Source of the DNA: NVTR01 sp965237505
GTDB taxonomy: Bacteria; Pseudomonadota; Alphaproteobacteria; Rhodobacterales; Rhodobacteraceae
Reading direction: 5' to 3'
Length of the DNA: 64,000 bases
Assembly: GCA_965237505.1 (NCBI GenBank)
Contig: CBDEFR010000009.1
Coordinates: 1,178,001 to 1,242,000, forward strand
Shown: in pieces, positions 54,324 through 63,379 of the stretch
Layout of the letters: each line of letters opens with the position of its first letter
How positions within the stretch are numbered: position 1 is the stretch's first letter
Translations under genes and position numbers: made by a program
The notes under the pieces: model-generated
What the model was told of the DNA's origin: nothing
The model's database searches: none
The model's input: the letters and a program-made list of their open reading frames with translations, nothing else

Positions 54324-54642
54324 ACCCGGTCTGAACTTGATGGATGTTGGCCTTTGGCCAACATGCGCCTTGTCACGCGTTAGCTTTATGGGGAGCACAC
54401 CCAACAAGGCGCGGCACCTCAACTGGCCCACTTTTACTCCGGCGAATGGCCCCTTTTTACGCCGGGATTGACACCAGATCGTGGCGTCGATTTTTTGCCC
54501 CAGTTGTGTCTGCAACAGAGCCCGCGCATTGCCCACCAATGCCACGCTTTGCCCTTTTAGATGTTTGTTTGTCCGTCGTCATATAAAATGGGACATCAGA
54601 GCGGTTTGAGTATTGGAGGCTCTGGTTCGTTTGCGTGATTGA

Positions 54643-55663
54643 TTATGCCGCCTGTTTCTGATGTTGCAAGCGGCGGTTTTGGATTGTCAGTTTCTTGATC
54701 TTGTCCCTTTCTCTGATGATGGCTTTGTCGCGCCTAAAATAGACGTCGGCCGGTGTGACGTTGTTCAGGCTCTCGTGGTAGCGCTCGTTGTTGTAGTATT
54801 CGACGAAGGCCCCGATCTGATGTTCGAGATCGCCAGGCAGATAGTAGTTTTCGAGGAGAACCCGGTTCTTCATGGTTTGATGCCAGCGCTCGTTGTGCGG
54901 GCTTACGCGGCCCCACTGGGGCCACGGTCCCTTCAACTGCCCTGGGTCTGCGGATGGAACGGCGCACCCCGAACGTGGTCCATCTTGTGATCTTCCAGCC
55001 ATTCGGCCAAATCACCGGAGATGTAACAGGACCCGTTATCGCTCAGCAGGCGTGGCCTGTGCCGCACAACCGCCTGATCACAACCTGACGCCGCCAGGGC
55101 CAGTTCGATCGTGGCAGTCACGTCTTCGGCCCGCATGTTGGTGCAGAGTTTCCAGGCGATGATATAGCGGCTGTAATCGTCCAGGATTGTGCTGAGATAA
55201 TACCAGCCCCAACCATGATCTTGAAGTAGGTGAAGTCGGTCTGCCACATTTCGTTAATAGCGGTGGTTTTGTCCGTGAACTCGTCGGCAGCCTTGATCAC
55301 CACGTACTCCGGCGCGGTGATCAGATCAGCTTCCTTCAGAAAGCGGTAAGCCGATGATTCAGAGATAAAATACCGCTTCTCGTCGGTATATTTGACCGCC
55401 AGCTCGCGGGTCGTCAGGGCCTCATGTTCCAGCGCGAACTCGATCAGATCATCCCGCCTGGCCTGCGGAATGCGGTTCCAGACAGACTTTGGGCAGGGTG
55501 AGCGATCCGCCAGGGCATCAAAGCCGCCTTCGGCGTAGCGGTCATACCATCGGTAGAATGTGGTGCGCGGAATGCCCAGCATATCGAGGGTCTGCTTCGC
55601 GGGCAGATGGGAGCCCTCAACGGTGCGGATGATCTCCAGCTTCTCAGATGCGGGGCACCTCAT
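54643..55663 (-). pseudogene. IS3 transposase OrfB, multiply interrupted
   Basis: Three frames carry consecutive parts of one transposase. 55663-55216 has MRCPASEKLEIIRTVEGSHL and MWQTDFTYFKI. A one-base deletion near 55216 shifts to the part with GWGWYYLSTILDDYSRYIIA and HRPRLLSDNGS (two catalytic Asp). Then an insertion at about 54893-54938 shifts again to ERWHQTMKNRVLLENYYLPG and the catalytic Glu region. The inserted stretch contains GGCCCC-ACT-GGGGCC (54909-54923). Confidence 0.82.
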
Positions 55664-55732
55664 TCGTTGAGCTCCCCAGCCCCGGTCATGCTTTTTTTCG
55701 AGGTAAGGAGGACCAGGAATTGATCCGGGGGA

Positions 55733-56077
55733 TCAATTACCCGACGAACGGTTTTCCAGGGTCAGATCGGCGACGCATTCTTTCAAAGCCATCGCCTCGG
55801 ATCGCAACTCCTTCACCTCAGGCGACGTCGCCTGACGTGCCGTATCGCCAGACAGACGGCGTTTGCCCGCCTCCAGAAATTCCTTCGACCAACTGTAATA
55901 CAGGCTCTCTGAGATGCCTTCACGACGGCACAACGCCGAGATGCCTTCCTCGCCGCGAAGACCCGCCAAAACAATGCGGATCTTCTCCTCAGCCGAATAG
56001 GTTTGCCGGGTCTTGCGGCGAATGGTTTTGACCAGCCTGTCAGCCGAGGCTTTGCTGGTTCCGGATTTCTTGTTCAT
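55733..56077 (-). pseudogene. IS3 transposase OrfA, 3' end interrupted
   Basis: The frame from the ATG at 56077 encodes a helix-turn-helix OrfA (TYSAEEKIRIVLAGLRGEE, ALCRREGISESLYYSWSKEF). It ends early after LENR because an insertion of about 48 bp (roughly 55701-55750) with the hairpin AATTGATCC-GGG-GGATCAATT precedes the A7 run at 55692-55698 that would normally allow frameshifting into orfB. Confidence 0.75.
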
Positions 56078-56142
56078 CTTCACTCCTTGACGGTTGCGAT
56101 GAACCAGAAATCCTCCTGATGCTAAACCTAAAATCTGTCCCA

Positions 56143-56499
56143 CAGGCGTTGACGTCAGACAACCGCTTCCTCAAGGAGGTCTTCCTGCCACAACACAACG
56201 CCCGCTTCGCGACCCCGGCCGAGGACCGGGGCACCGCCTTCGTCCCCTTCACCGGCGCGCTCGACGACATCCTGTGCATCTACGAGGAACGCACCGTCTC
56301 AAACGACAACACGGTGCGCTACAAGCGCCTGGCACTTCAGATCCCCGCCGGCCGCCACCGCCGCCATTACGTCAAGGCCAGGGTCCGCGTCCACGAATAC
56401 CCCGACGGCACAATGGCCGTCTTCCATGGACCGCGATGTCTGGCGCGATACCACGCCGATGGCCAACCGATCGACAGCCAAACCCGCGAGGCCGCGTGA
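56143..56499 (+). pseudogene. ISNCY-family transposase, C-terminal fragment
   Basis: The open frame begins at the IS3 end and carries LTSDNRFLKEVFLPQHNARF, then ILCIYEERTVSNDNTVRYKR and HYVKARVRVHEYPDGTMAVF, the C-terminal region of ISNCY (IS1202-like) transposases. The N-terminal part is absent on both sides of the IS3 element, so a deletion accompanied its arrival. GGTCAACTC occurs twice just past the fragment, near 56598 and 56622, and may mark the element's right end. Confidence 0.78.
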
Positions 56500-56858
56500 C
56501 CCGCTTCGACGCGACCGACCGGCGCCCTGTGGACAAGTGGACAGCCGCTCCGCGACCGACCACTTCCCCACAGGGCCAGAAACCGCAACAGAAGCGGTCA
56601 ACTCATATGGTACATAAACCGGTCAACTCAGAATGTTCTCGACACAACCAACAACTCGTGGTCGCGATGGATGATCGCAAGCGGGTCAGTTGGCGGTGCG
56701 TACCTGTCCATGAACCGCGCCTAGCACGGGTGGCGACGGTCACCAATGTTCTGCCAGCCTCTATGCACCGTCAATGTCGTAGTAGTCACCCGTGTCGCCC
56801 AAAAAAATGTGGCAGGTCGTCGGGTTTCCGAGCCGAGTGGCGAGAGCTGGGTAATCCA
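56500..56858. other. 359-bp non-coding region
   Basis: The first 130 bp are the tail of the ISNCY element with the repeated GGTCAACTC. The remaining ~220 bp up to the thiolase stop show no protein-like frame, and I see nothing recognisable in them. Confidence 0.4.
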
Positions 56859-58025
56859 TCACACCCGTTCAATAGCAATCGCCGTGCCTTCACCGCCGCC
56901 AATACATATTGCCGCGACACCGCGCTCAAGTTCGCGATGTTCCAACGCATTCAGCAAAGTCACCATGATGCGCGCGCCCGAGGCCCCGATTGGGTGGCCA
57001 AGCGCGCAGGCGCCGCCGTTCACGTTGACGTTGTCGCGCGGCAGGTCCATTTCGTGCATGAATGCCATCGGCACGACCGCGAACGCCTCGTTGACTTCCC
57101 ACAGGTCCACATCATCGTTTGACCATCCGATGCCTTGCAGCAGCTTCTGTGCCGCAGGCACCGGCGCGGTGGTGAACCAGCCTGGTGCCTGAGCGTGGCT
57201 GGCGTGTCCGACAATCCGCGCACGCGCCTTTAGTCCGGAATCCGCCGCGCTCAACACCAGAGCGGCCGCACCGTCGGATATCGACGACGAATTGGCCGCG
57301 GTCACGGTGCCGTCTTTTCGAAACGCCGGTTTAAGATGCGGGATCTTTTCGGGTCGCGCGTTGCCGGGTTGCTCGTCCTCTTTCACCACCGCCTCGCCTT
57401 TGCGCAAGGTCACCGTCACCGGCGTGATTTCAGCCGCAAAGCCGCCGGATTTCTGTGCCGCCAGCGCGCGTTCCAGCGATCCTAGTGCGTAATTGTCCTG
57501 GGCTTCGCGAGTGAACTGAAATGCTTGAGCGCAATCTTCGGCGAATGTTCCCATCAGGCGGCCTTGGTCATAGGCATCTTCCAGCCCGTCCAGGAACATG
57601 CTGTCCATGACCTGGCCGTGCCCGATCCGTGCACCGGCGCGCAATTTAGGCAGCAGGTAGGGCGCGTTGGTCATGCTTTCCATGCCGCCAACCACCATGA
57701 CCGCTGTTTGGCCGAGCGCGAGCCTGTCAAATCCCATCATCGCTGCCTTCATGCCGGAGCCGCACATCTTGTTCAGCGTGGTGGCAGGGACATCTGCGCC
57801 AAGCCCGGCTGCAAACCCTGCCTGGCGCGCTGGCGCCTGGCCCTGACCGGCGGGCAAAACGCACCCCATCAAAAGCTCGTCAACCTGCGCGGGTTCAAAG
57901 GCGGCATCTTTGATCGCCCCGGCAATCGCCGCCCCGCCCAGGGTTGGCGCGGTTAAATTCGCGAATACCCCTTGAAAACCACCCATAGGCGTGCGTGCAG
58001 CGCCTGAGATAAAGACGTCGTTCAT
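56859..58025 (-). CDS. Acetyl-CoA C-acetyltransferase (thiolase)
   Basis: The 388-aa enzyme joins or splits acetyl-CoA units. The acylation Cys is in LNKMCGSGMKA near residue 88, the second active-site region is EVNEAFAVVP, and the base Cys/His pair is in NVNGGACALGHPIGASGARI. Length is typical of AtoB/PhaA enzymes. No phaB or other polyhydroxybutyrate gene is adjacent, so the direction of use is open. Confidence 0.94.
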   Translation of the reverse strand: MNDVFISGAARTPMGGFQGVFANLTAPTLGGAAIAGAIKDAAFEPAQVDELLMGCVLPAGQGQAPARQAGFAAGLGADVPATTLNKMCGSGMKAAMMGFDRLALGQTAVMVVGGMESMTNAPYLLPKLRAGARIGHGQVMDSMFLDGLEDAYDQGRLMGTFAEDCAQAFQFTREAQDNYALGSLERALAAQKSGGFAAEITPVTVTLRKGEAVVKEDEQPGNARPEKIPHLKPAFRKDGTVTAANSSSISDGAAALVLSAADSGLKARARIVGHASHAQAPGWFTTAPVPAAQKLLQGIGWSNDDVDLWEVNEAFAVVPMAFMHEMDLPRDNVNVNGGACALGHPIGASGARIMVTLLNALEHRELERGVAAICIGGGEGTAIAIERV

Positions 58026-58119
58026 GGTTCAGCTCCGCAACTTCGAACATCCAACGCATACCGAATGGTAACTATTGCCGTCTAGCCTTGGCTCGCAATT
58101 CAATGGAGAGAATTTGGCG

Positions 58120-58464
58120 ATGGACCTTCGATCAGACCAATTTTCAGATCGGCTGTTGGTAACGGTTCTGGGTAAAAGGATCGACGCGGCAAGCGCAATT
58201 CAGTTCAAAGACCAAATGCGCGCGCTGACTGCGGATGCACCCAACCGGATTATCCTGGACCTCGAACAGGTGGATTTTGTTGATAGCAGCGGCCTTGGCG
58301 CCATCGTTGCAGCGATGAAACAGCTCGCGCCCAACCAAACAATGGAACTTGCCGCGCTATCACCGATGGTGGGCAAAGTCTTTCGTTTAACGCGGATGGA
58401 CACGGTGTTCACAATTCATGAAACCACCGCCGCTGCGGCCAAGGGTGCCAGTCAGGCCGGGTAA
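58120..58464 (+). CDS. rbaV: Anti-anti-sigma factor (STAS domain), RbaV-like
   Basis: The 114-aa STAS protein has the phosphorylatable Ser in DFVDSSGLGAIV (near residues 52-63), as in SpoIIAA. It is followed by an anti-sigma kinase gene. In Rhodobacter capsulatus the RbaV-RbaW pair with phosphatase RbaY controls gene-transfer-agent production through partner switching; the gene symbol is assigned by this similarity in arrangement and size. The ATG is at 58120, behind GGAGAG. Confidence 0.78.
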   Translation: MDLRSDQFSDRLLVTVLGKRIDAASAIQFKDQMRALTADAPNRIILDLEQVDFVDSSGLGAIVAAMKQLAPNQTMELAALSPMVGKVFRLTRMDTVFTIHETTAAAAKGASQAG

Positions 58465-58485
58465 GCAATCTTGGTGTCGGTGACC

Positions 58486-58956
58486 ATGAAACGCGACATT
58501 TCATCAAGTCATACTTCAGACATTCTTCTTCTGAGGTTCAACAGCGATCCCATGTCCGTTCGTAATGCCGTTCACGCTGTCAAACTGACCATGAGCCGCC
58601 TGATCGCCTCGGCCGACGAAGTTTCATCGATCGAAATTGTTCTGACCGAGGTGATCAACAATATTGTCGAACACGCCTATCGGCACAATCGTGGCCGACC
58701 CATTGATCTGCGGGTGTCCCGTCACCAGTTCGGAGTCCAATTCGATTTTGTGGACCAGGGCTTGGCGATGCCAAACAGCGAAATCCCAGTCGGCGTGCCG
58801 CAATATATTGACTGCGCAGTGGCAGACCTGCCGGAAGGTGGCTTTGGTTTGCCGCTCATTCGCAAACTTGCAAAGGGAATTGAGTACGCGCGAGTCGGCG
58901 ACGAAAATCATCTGCGATTCTACTTTTCTGTCAGAGATTCGGCAGAAACGGACTGA
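58486..58956 (+). CDS. rbaW: Anti-sigma factor / serine kinase, RbaW-like
   Basis: The ~156-aa GHKL ATPase of the RsbW/SpoIIAB type has the N-box VLTEVINNIVEHAY, the G1-like box FDFVDQGLAMP and the G2 box PEGGFGLPLIRKL. It would phosphorylate the STAS partner and bind a sigma factor. Alternative starts GTG/TTG exist upstream (58471-58480), none with a strong ribosome site. No phosphatase gene (rbaY) is nearby. Confidence 0.78.
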   Translation: MKRDISSSHTSDILLLRFNSDPMSVRNAVHAVKLTMSRLIASADEVSSIEIVLTEVINNIVEHAYRHNRGRPIDLRVSRHQFGVQFDFVDQGLAMPNSEIPVGVPQYIDCAVADLPEGGFGLPLIRKLAKGIEYARVGDENHLRFYFSVRDSAETD

Positions 58957-59260
58957 AATCGATTATTTCTTTGATGGCATCAAAAAAGCCGCACATGACA
59001 ACAATTTATTTATTAACAACATGTTAACTCGGGCCATTAACGGCTCGGTTATTTGCATTGCCGTGAAAATGCCCCAAATGGTCCACAGTCGGGACAGAAA
59101 GCGCGGCGAAAAAGGCCGGGTAGCTGCATATAGCTTCCCTCGGCGTTGCGTTTAACAGCCCCCACCCAGTGCGCAACGTCGAGGCTCTTCTTTTCCCAAA
59201 TCCAGTTGGAATTCGCGATAGTCGGACCTAGGCTTTCACTTGTCCTTGGGAGACCGCCGA
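58957..59260. other. 304-bp AT-rich upstream region
   Basis: No gene is seen. The part near 59005-59030 is AT-rich (TTTATTTATTAACAACATGT) and TGTTAACTCGG overlaps a GTTAAC palindrome; a promoter for the gamma-glutamyltransferase gene is likely here, but no hexamers are convincing. Confidence 0.35.
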
Positions 59261-60841
59261 ATGCGTGATTTTCAATTGCCAGGCCGCTCGGCTGTGTTTG
59301 CCAGCAATGTCATGTGCGCCACTTCGCATCCGTTAGCCGCCCAAACTGCCGTCAAAATATTGCAAGATGGCGGCAACGCGGTCGATGCTGCCATTGCGGC
59401 TGCCGTGCTGCTTGGCATTTGCCAGCCGCAATCGACCGGGATCGGCGGCGATTGTTTTGTGTTGCTCAAGCCAGCAGGCGAAGATCGGATTGTGGCGCTG
59501 AACGGCTCGGGCCGGTCCCCGGCAGGCCTGCAGGCCGATGCCATGCGCGCCCGCGGATTGACGTCGGTCCCGGATCGGGGCGTTGAATCGGTAACCGTGC
59601 CGGGCGCGGTCGACGCCATGTGCCGCCTGTCGGACGATTGGGGAAGGATCGGTTTGGCCGCCAGCCTTGCACCGGCGATCCACTATGCCGACGCTGGCGT
59701 TCCGGTGGCGCCGCGCACCGCTCACGACTGGACTTTGGCCCACGACCGGTTGCAGGGCGATGCGCGAAAATTCTTCCTGAACAAGGGTTCCGTGCCATCA
59801 GTGGGCGATGTTTTCCGGCATCCGGAAATGGCCGACGTTTTGCGCCGGATTGCGCAACATGGCCGGGCCGGGTTTTATGAAGGCGAGGTAGCCCAGGACA
59901 TGGTGCGATCGCTGAATGCGTATGGCGGCAGTCACACATTGCAGGATTTCGACAACACCACTTGTGACTATTGCGAGCCAATCTCTGCCAATTATCAAGG
60001 CACCGAACTGGTGGAGCATCCGCCCAATGGTCAGGGCGCAACAGCGATCTTGCTGGCCAACATCCTTGGGCATTTCGACCTGACGGGTATGGATCCGTTC
60101 GGCTCGGCGCGAATACATCTGGAATCCGAGGCGACCAAGCTCGCCTACGACGCCCGCGACCGGTTCATCGCAGATCCGCAACACAGCGCACGCCTGGACC
60201 ACATGCTTGCGCCCAAAACAGCGGCATCACTGGCCGACTTGATTGATCCACAACGGGTGATGGCTGACCCGCGCGCCAGCAGCGAAAATACTCATAGAGA
60301 GACCGTCTATCTGACAGTCGTCGACAAAGACCGGATGGCCGTTTCGATGATCTATTCGCTTTTTCACGGGTTTGGCACTGGTCTTGCGTCTTCGATTTTT
60401 GGAATATTGTTCCACAACCGCGGCTGCGGTTTCACGCTTGAAGCCGGACATCCAAACGAGGCCACAGGCGGCAAGCGCCCGATGCACACCATCATCCCCG
60501 GAATGCTCAAACAGGACGACCGCGTAACAACGGCATTCGGGGTCATGGGCGGCAGTTATCAGGCCACCGGCCATGTCCGGTTCCTGAGCAATCTTGTCGA
60601 TTTCGGCATGGATCCGCAAAGTGCCATTGACGGCCCGCGAAGCTTTGCTGACACAGGCCATCTTATACTGGAGCGCGGGCACCGGAATTCGGTAATGCAA
60701 GAGCTGGACGATCTCGGTCACATGGTGATGGTGCCCGACGCACCGCTGGGCGGAGCTCAGGCAGTTTTGATCGACCACACGAACGGCACGCTGCAAGGCG
60801 CGTCGGACCCGCGCAAGGACGGCGCAGCCATTGGGTATTGA
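59261..60841 (+). CDS. Gamma-glutamyltransferase family protein
   Basis: The ~526-aa product is an N-terminal-nucleophile hydrolase precursor. The large-subunit start reads ATSHPLAAQTAVKILQDGGN, and the autocleavage region is HRETVYLTVVDKDRMAVS, where the Thr before VYLTVVD is the expected nucleophile. Downstream GKRPMHTIIPGML matches the family. No signal peptide is evident, so it may be a cytoplasmic relative acting on gamma-glutamyl compounds. Specificity unknown. Confidence 0.88.
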   Translation: MRDFQLPGRSAVFASNVMCATSHPLAAQTAVKILQDGGNAVDAAIAAAVLLGICQPQSTGIGGDCFVLLKPAGEDRIVALNGSGRSPAGLQADAMRARGLTSVPDRGVESVTVPGAVDAMCRLSDDWGRIGLAASLAPAIHYADAGVPVAPRTAHDWTLAHDRLQGDARKFFLNKGSVPSVGDVFRHPEMADVLRRIAQHGRAGFYEGEVAQDMVRSLNAYGGSHTLQDFDNTTCDYCEPISANYQGTELVEHPPNGQGATAILLANILGHFDLTGMDPFGSARIHLESEATKLAYDARDRFIADPQHSARLDHMLAPKTAASLADLIDPQRVMADPRASSENTHRETVYLTVVDKDRMAVSMIYSLFHGFGTGLASSIFGILFHNRGCGFTLEAGHPNEATGGKRPMHTIIPGMLKQDDRVTTAFGVMGGSYQATGHVRFLSNLVDFGMDPQSAIDGPRSFADTGHLILERGHRNSVMQELDDLGHMVMVPDAPLGGAQAVLIDHTNGTLQGASDPRKDGAAIGY

Positions 60842-60863
60842 AGGTATGCCGGCGCGCTGAAAC

Positions 60864-61190
60864 CTAGTTCAGCTGAAACTGCATCGGATAAAGACCGTCC
60901 TCGAAATCGCCGAAAAGATCGGGCAGGTCCGGGTGGTCAACGGGTTCGCCGGAATAGTCTGCCACCAGGTTTTGTTCAGACACATAGGCGACGTAAAAAC
61001 TTTTGTCGTTTTCGGCCAGCAGATGATAAAACGGCTGGTCCTTGGGCGGACGGCTTTCCTCGGGAATCGCGGCATACCAATCGTCGGTGTTTGAAAACAT
61101 CGCATCGACATCAAAAACCACACCGCGAAAAGGGTGCTTTCGATGCCGGACAACCTGTCCAATATGATATTTTGCACGCGTTTTGAGCAC
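60864..61190 (-). CDS. hspQ: Heat shock protein HspQ
   Basis: The 108-aa product has the HspQ hallmark RAKYHIGQVVRHRKHPFRGVV at the N-terminus, split as RAKYHIGQVVRH and RKHPFRGVV, and QPFYHLLAEND with the conserved tyrosines. HspQ specifies proteins for Lon. The start codon is GTG. It is convergent with the gamma-glutamyltransferase gene, 23 bp apart. Confidence 0.94.
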   Translation of the reverse strand: MLKTRAKYHIGQVVRHRKHPFRGVVFDVDAMFSNTDDWYAAIPEESRPPKDQPFYHLLAENDKSFYVAYVSEQNLVADYSGEPVDHPDLPDLFGDFEDGLYPMQFQLN

Positions 61191-61274
61191 TACATTGCAA
61201 CCCCCGTATACTATTATTAGACCGTCGCGCAGCCTTTTGTCTATGCGATTTGGCGATTTTTAAGGAAACAGACT

Positions 61275-62157
61275 GTGAACCAAATTTCCACAGTGCTCCA
61301 AATTGTGACACCTGTGTTCTTTTTGGCGGCCATCGGATTTGCCTGGGTAAAGCTGGGATTCGAATAACCGGATAGAGTTTGTTACCCAGCTTGCGATGAA
61401 CCTGTCGGTCCCCTGCCTGATCTTTACTGCGTTAATGCAAACGGAGATTGATCCGCAATCTCTGTCGATTGTGTCGCTGGCGGCTGTGCTCGCATACGGG
61501 CTGGTGACGATTGTTGCTTATTTGGTGGTAAAATTGGCTGGTTTTGATACCCGCACCTATTTGGCGCCTTTGATTTTTGGAAATACCGGGAATCTTGGCC
61601 TGCCGATTGCGTTCTTTGCCTTTGGACAGGACGGTCTGGGCTACGCGGTCGTGATATTTGCAATTATGGCGGTGTATTCGTTTACTTTCGGTGTCTGGCT
61701 GGTATCCGGCGGTGGTTCACCGGCAAAACTACTGAAAGAACCAATCGTTGCGGCGGCACTGCTAGGGGCGCTGTTTCTGTGGCAAGGCTGGGAAACGCCG
61801 GAATTCCTCACAAATACGCTGGACCTTATCGGGCAAATGGCAATTCCGCTGATGCTTTTGACATTGGGTGTGGCGCTTGCGCGGCTTTCTTTGGGGCGTC
61901 TTTGGCTGCCGGTGCTGTTGTCTGTCGGCAAGTTCGCATTTTGCGTGGCAATCGCCTTGGGCGTTGGCAGGTGGTTTTCGTTGCCTCCAATCGCGTTTGG
62001 CGTGCTGGTCGTGCAGATTGCCACGCCGGTTGCGGTTACAAGTTATCTTTTGTCGGAAAAATATCGCGCCGATGCAGACGCCGTCGCCGGGCTGGTCGTA
62101 GTTTCGACCCTGTTGGCTGTGGTCACTTTACCGCTCACTCTGGCATTTGTGATCTGA
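61275..62157 (+). pseudogene. AEC-family permease, frameshifted
   Basis: The first part, from the GTG at 61275, encodes VNQISTVLQIVTPVFFLAAI up to KLGFE and a TAA at 61364. The next frame resumes RIEFVTQLAMNLSVPCLIF and continues with eight or so helices to 62157. Removing one base at GAATAACCGG gives ...GFEYRIEFVTQ, so a one-base insertion explains the break. AEC proteins export auxin-like or malate-like acids. The gene may be real but disabled, or the base may be an error. Confidence 0.8.
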
Positions 62158-62229
62158 TCACGCCTCATTTGCCATTCACCCCACCCGGACAATCCGCTAT
62201 TCTTAAAGAAAAACATAAGCGAGGGGCAG

Positions 62230-62808
62230 ATGAGCAGTTATCTTCGCGCGACAGCTTTGATGGTTTTGGTGGCCGCCTGCGGCAGTGGCAATTATGCGGC
62301 GCCGCGCAATTTGGATGATTCGTGCAGCATTTTCGATCAGCGCCCGGCCTATCTGAAAGCGATGAAAAGGACCGAGCGCAAGTGGGGCATACCGGTGCCT
62401 GTCCAGATGGCGACGATTTATCAGGAGAGCAAATTCGTCGGCAACGCGCGCACGCCATACCGGTATGTGCTTGGCGTTATTCCAATGGGTCGGCGAAGCT
62501 CGGCCTATGGCTACAGTCAGGCGCTCGACGCCACCTGGACCGAATACCGCCGCGACACCGGAAACCGTGGCGGCAGACGCGACGATATAAAGGACGCAAC
62601 TGATTTCATTGGTTGGTATATGGCAGAGTCCAGCGAAGAGCTGGGAATATCCACGTCTGACGCCGGCAGCCAGTATCTTGCTTATCACGAAGGCAGAACC
62701 GGATTTGCCCGCGGCGACCATAGATCAAAGTCCTGGCTAAGGCGGATCGCACGCGAAGTTGATGCGCGATCGCACCTTTATCAGGAGCAGCTGCTGACCT
62801 GCGGGTAG
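62230..62808 (+). CDS. Lytic transglycosylase-like lipoprotein
   Basis: The 192-aa product has a lipoprotein signal (MSSYLRATALMVLVAAC, lipobox Cys 17). The domain starts KRTERKWGIPVPVQMATIYQ with the likely catalytic Glu in YQESKF, then SSAYGYSQALDATW, matching the SLT-type lysozyme-like fold of small transglycosylases. It would cut peptidoglycan from the outer membrane side. Confidence 0.82.
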   Translation: MSSYLRATALMVLVAACGSGNYAAPRNLDDSCSIFDQRPAYLKAMKRTERKWGIPVPVQMATIYQESKFVGNARTPYRYVLGVIPMGRRSSAYGYSQALDATWTEYRRDTGNRGGRRDDIKDATDFIGWYMAESSEELGISTSDAGSQYLAYHEGRTGFARGDHRSKSWLRRIAREVDARSHLYQEQLLTCG

Positions 62809-63379
62809 GGCGGAGACTGACCGGTCGGGGTGGTCAGCGTAGACCGAAAATTATGGGAAACAGGTCGTTCGCGGTTCAATTTTAATACACAATCTACACG
62901 CGAAGAAATCCAACAGCATGATGTCTCTTTGGGGCGACCCCATTGTCCGGTGTGCGGGTCGAAGCGGACCTTTGATTGTACAAGATTCATGTTAGATTTG
63001 CAGGCAAAGATGGGGGCTACCAACGTGGAAGTTTTCGAACAACGTAAGGCTTGCAGGCTTCGTTGATTATTTCCGCGTCACCCGCGACCAACATTGGTTG
63101 GAGCGCCGCCAGCTCGTTATCCGTCAAGCTTTCCAGGAGCAAATGGGCGCCGCCAAAAATATGACGACGCATTTCTTCTTCCTTTGCTTTGGGGTTTGAT
63201 GGCATGCTCCAACGTAACATCGATTACATAGTTTGTCACATATGATTGCTTGAGCCGAGTGACTTAAGTTGATCACACGGCGTCGGCTCTGGGCTCAATG
63301 CCGCCATTTACGTTCTACGAGCAACTCCCGCAAAAGTATTGCGTAGCTAAAGGCGACGCCTCAATTACAGTCGGCCTGA
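62809..63379. other. 571-bp region with two weak open frames
   Basis: Two small frames can be read. One (plus strand, 62830-63066, 78 aa) contains HCPVCGSKRTFDC, a zinc-ribbon-like pattern. The other (minus strand, 63220-63017, 67 aa) has LLESLTDNELAALQPMLVAG. They overlap head to tail. Neither has a clear ribosome site at its first codon; AAGGAAGAAGAA precedes an internal ATG of the minus frame at 63187. I cannot decide whether either is expressed. Confidence 0.3.

Larger units (their letters stand above)
51965..54473 (+). mobile_element. IS21-family element, copy 2 (intact)
   Basis: The 2509-bp element has ends TGTGAATCCCGG (51965) and, reading inward from 54473, TGTCAATCCCGG. A 5-bp target duplication, CCAGA, flanks it (51960-51964 and 54474-54478). 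istA and istB are both complete and overlap by ATGA. It is about 99 percent like copy 1 by eye but lacks that copy's frameshift and duplication, so it is the candidate active copy. Confidence 0.93.
51532..54580 (-). pseudogene. Glycosyltransferase family 29 (sialyltransferase-like), split by IS21
   Basis: The C-terminal part (51964-51532) reads LVIRMNHAPS, then GRKLKRMPYALATSGK, and IFGFDFFASLSLSG with HDFSFEADW, the core of bacterial GT29 proteins. The N-terminal part (54580-54474) contains SVALVGNARALLQTQLGQKID, here split as SVALVGNAR and ALLQTQLGQKID. IS21 copy 2 lies between them with a CCAGA duplication. Two further one-base lesions are visible: an AAAA run near 54560 that must be AAA to join the ATG to the family start, and one base missing just before the insertion. 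The gene was probably already decaying. Confidence 0.7.
54589..56142 (-). mobile_element. IS3-family element (damaged)
   Basis: The element spans about 1554 bp between imperfect inverted repeats starting TGGGACA on both sides, followed by GGTTT and a GGAGG-TCTGGTTC part shared by both ends. Flanking triplets differ (AAA on the left, CAG on the right), so no target duplication is seen. OrfA and orfB are broken by two insertions of roughly 45-48 bp with hairpin cores and by a one-base deletion. It lies 8 bp before the GT29 ATG and abuts a truncated ISNCY transposase. Confidence 0.85.

Noticed and set aside
56274..57122. A 282-codon plus-strand frame running from the ISNCY remnant into the thiolase gene
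   Set aside because: It crosses two unrelated regions, is Arg/Pro-rich, and lies opposite the thiolase coding strand.
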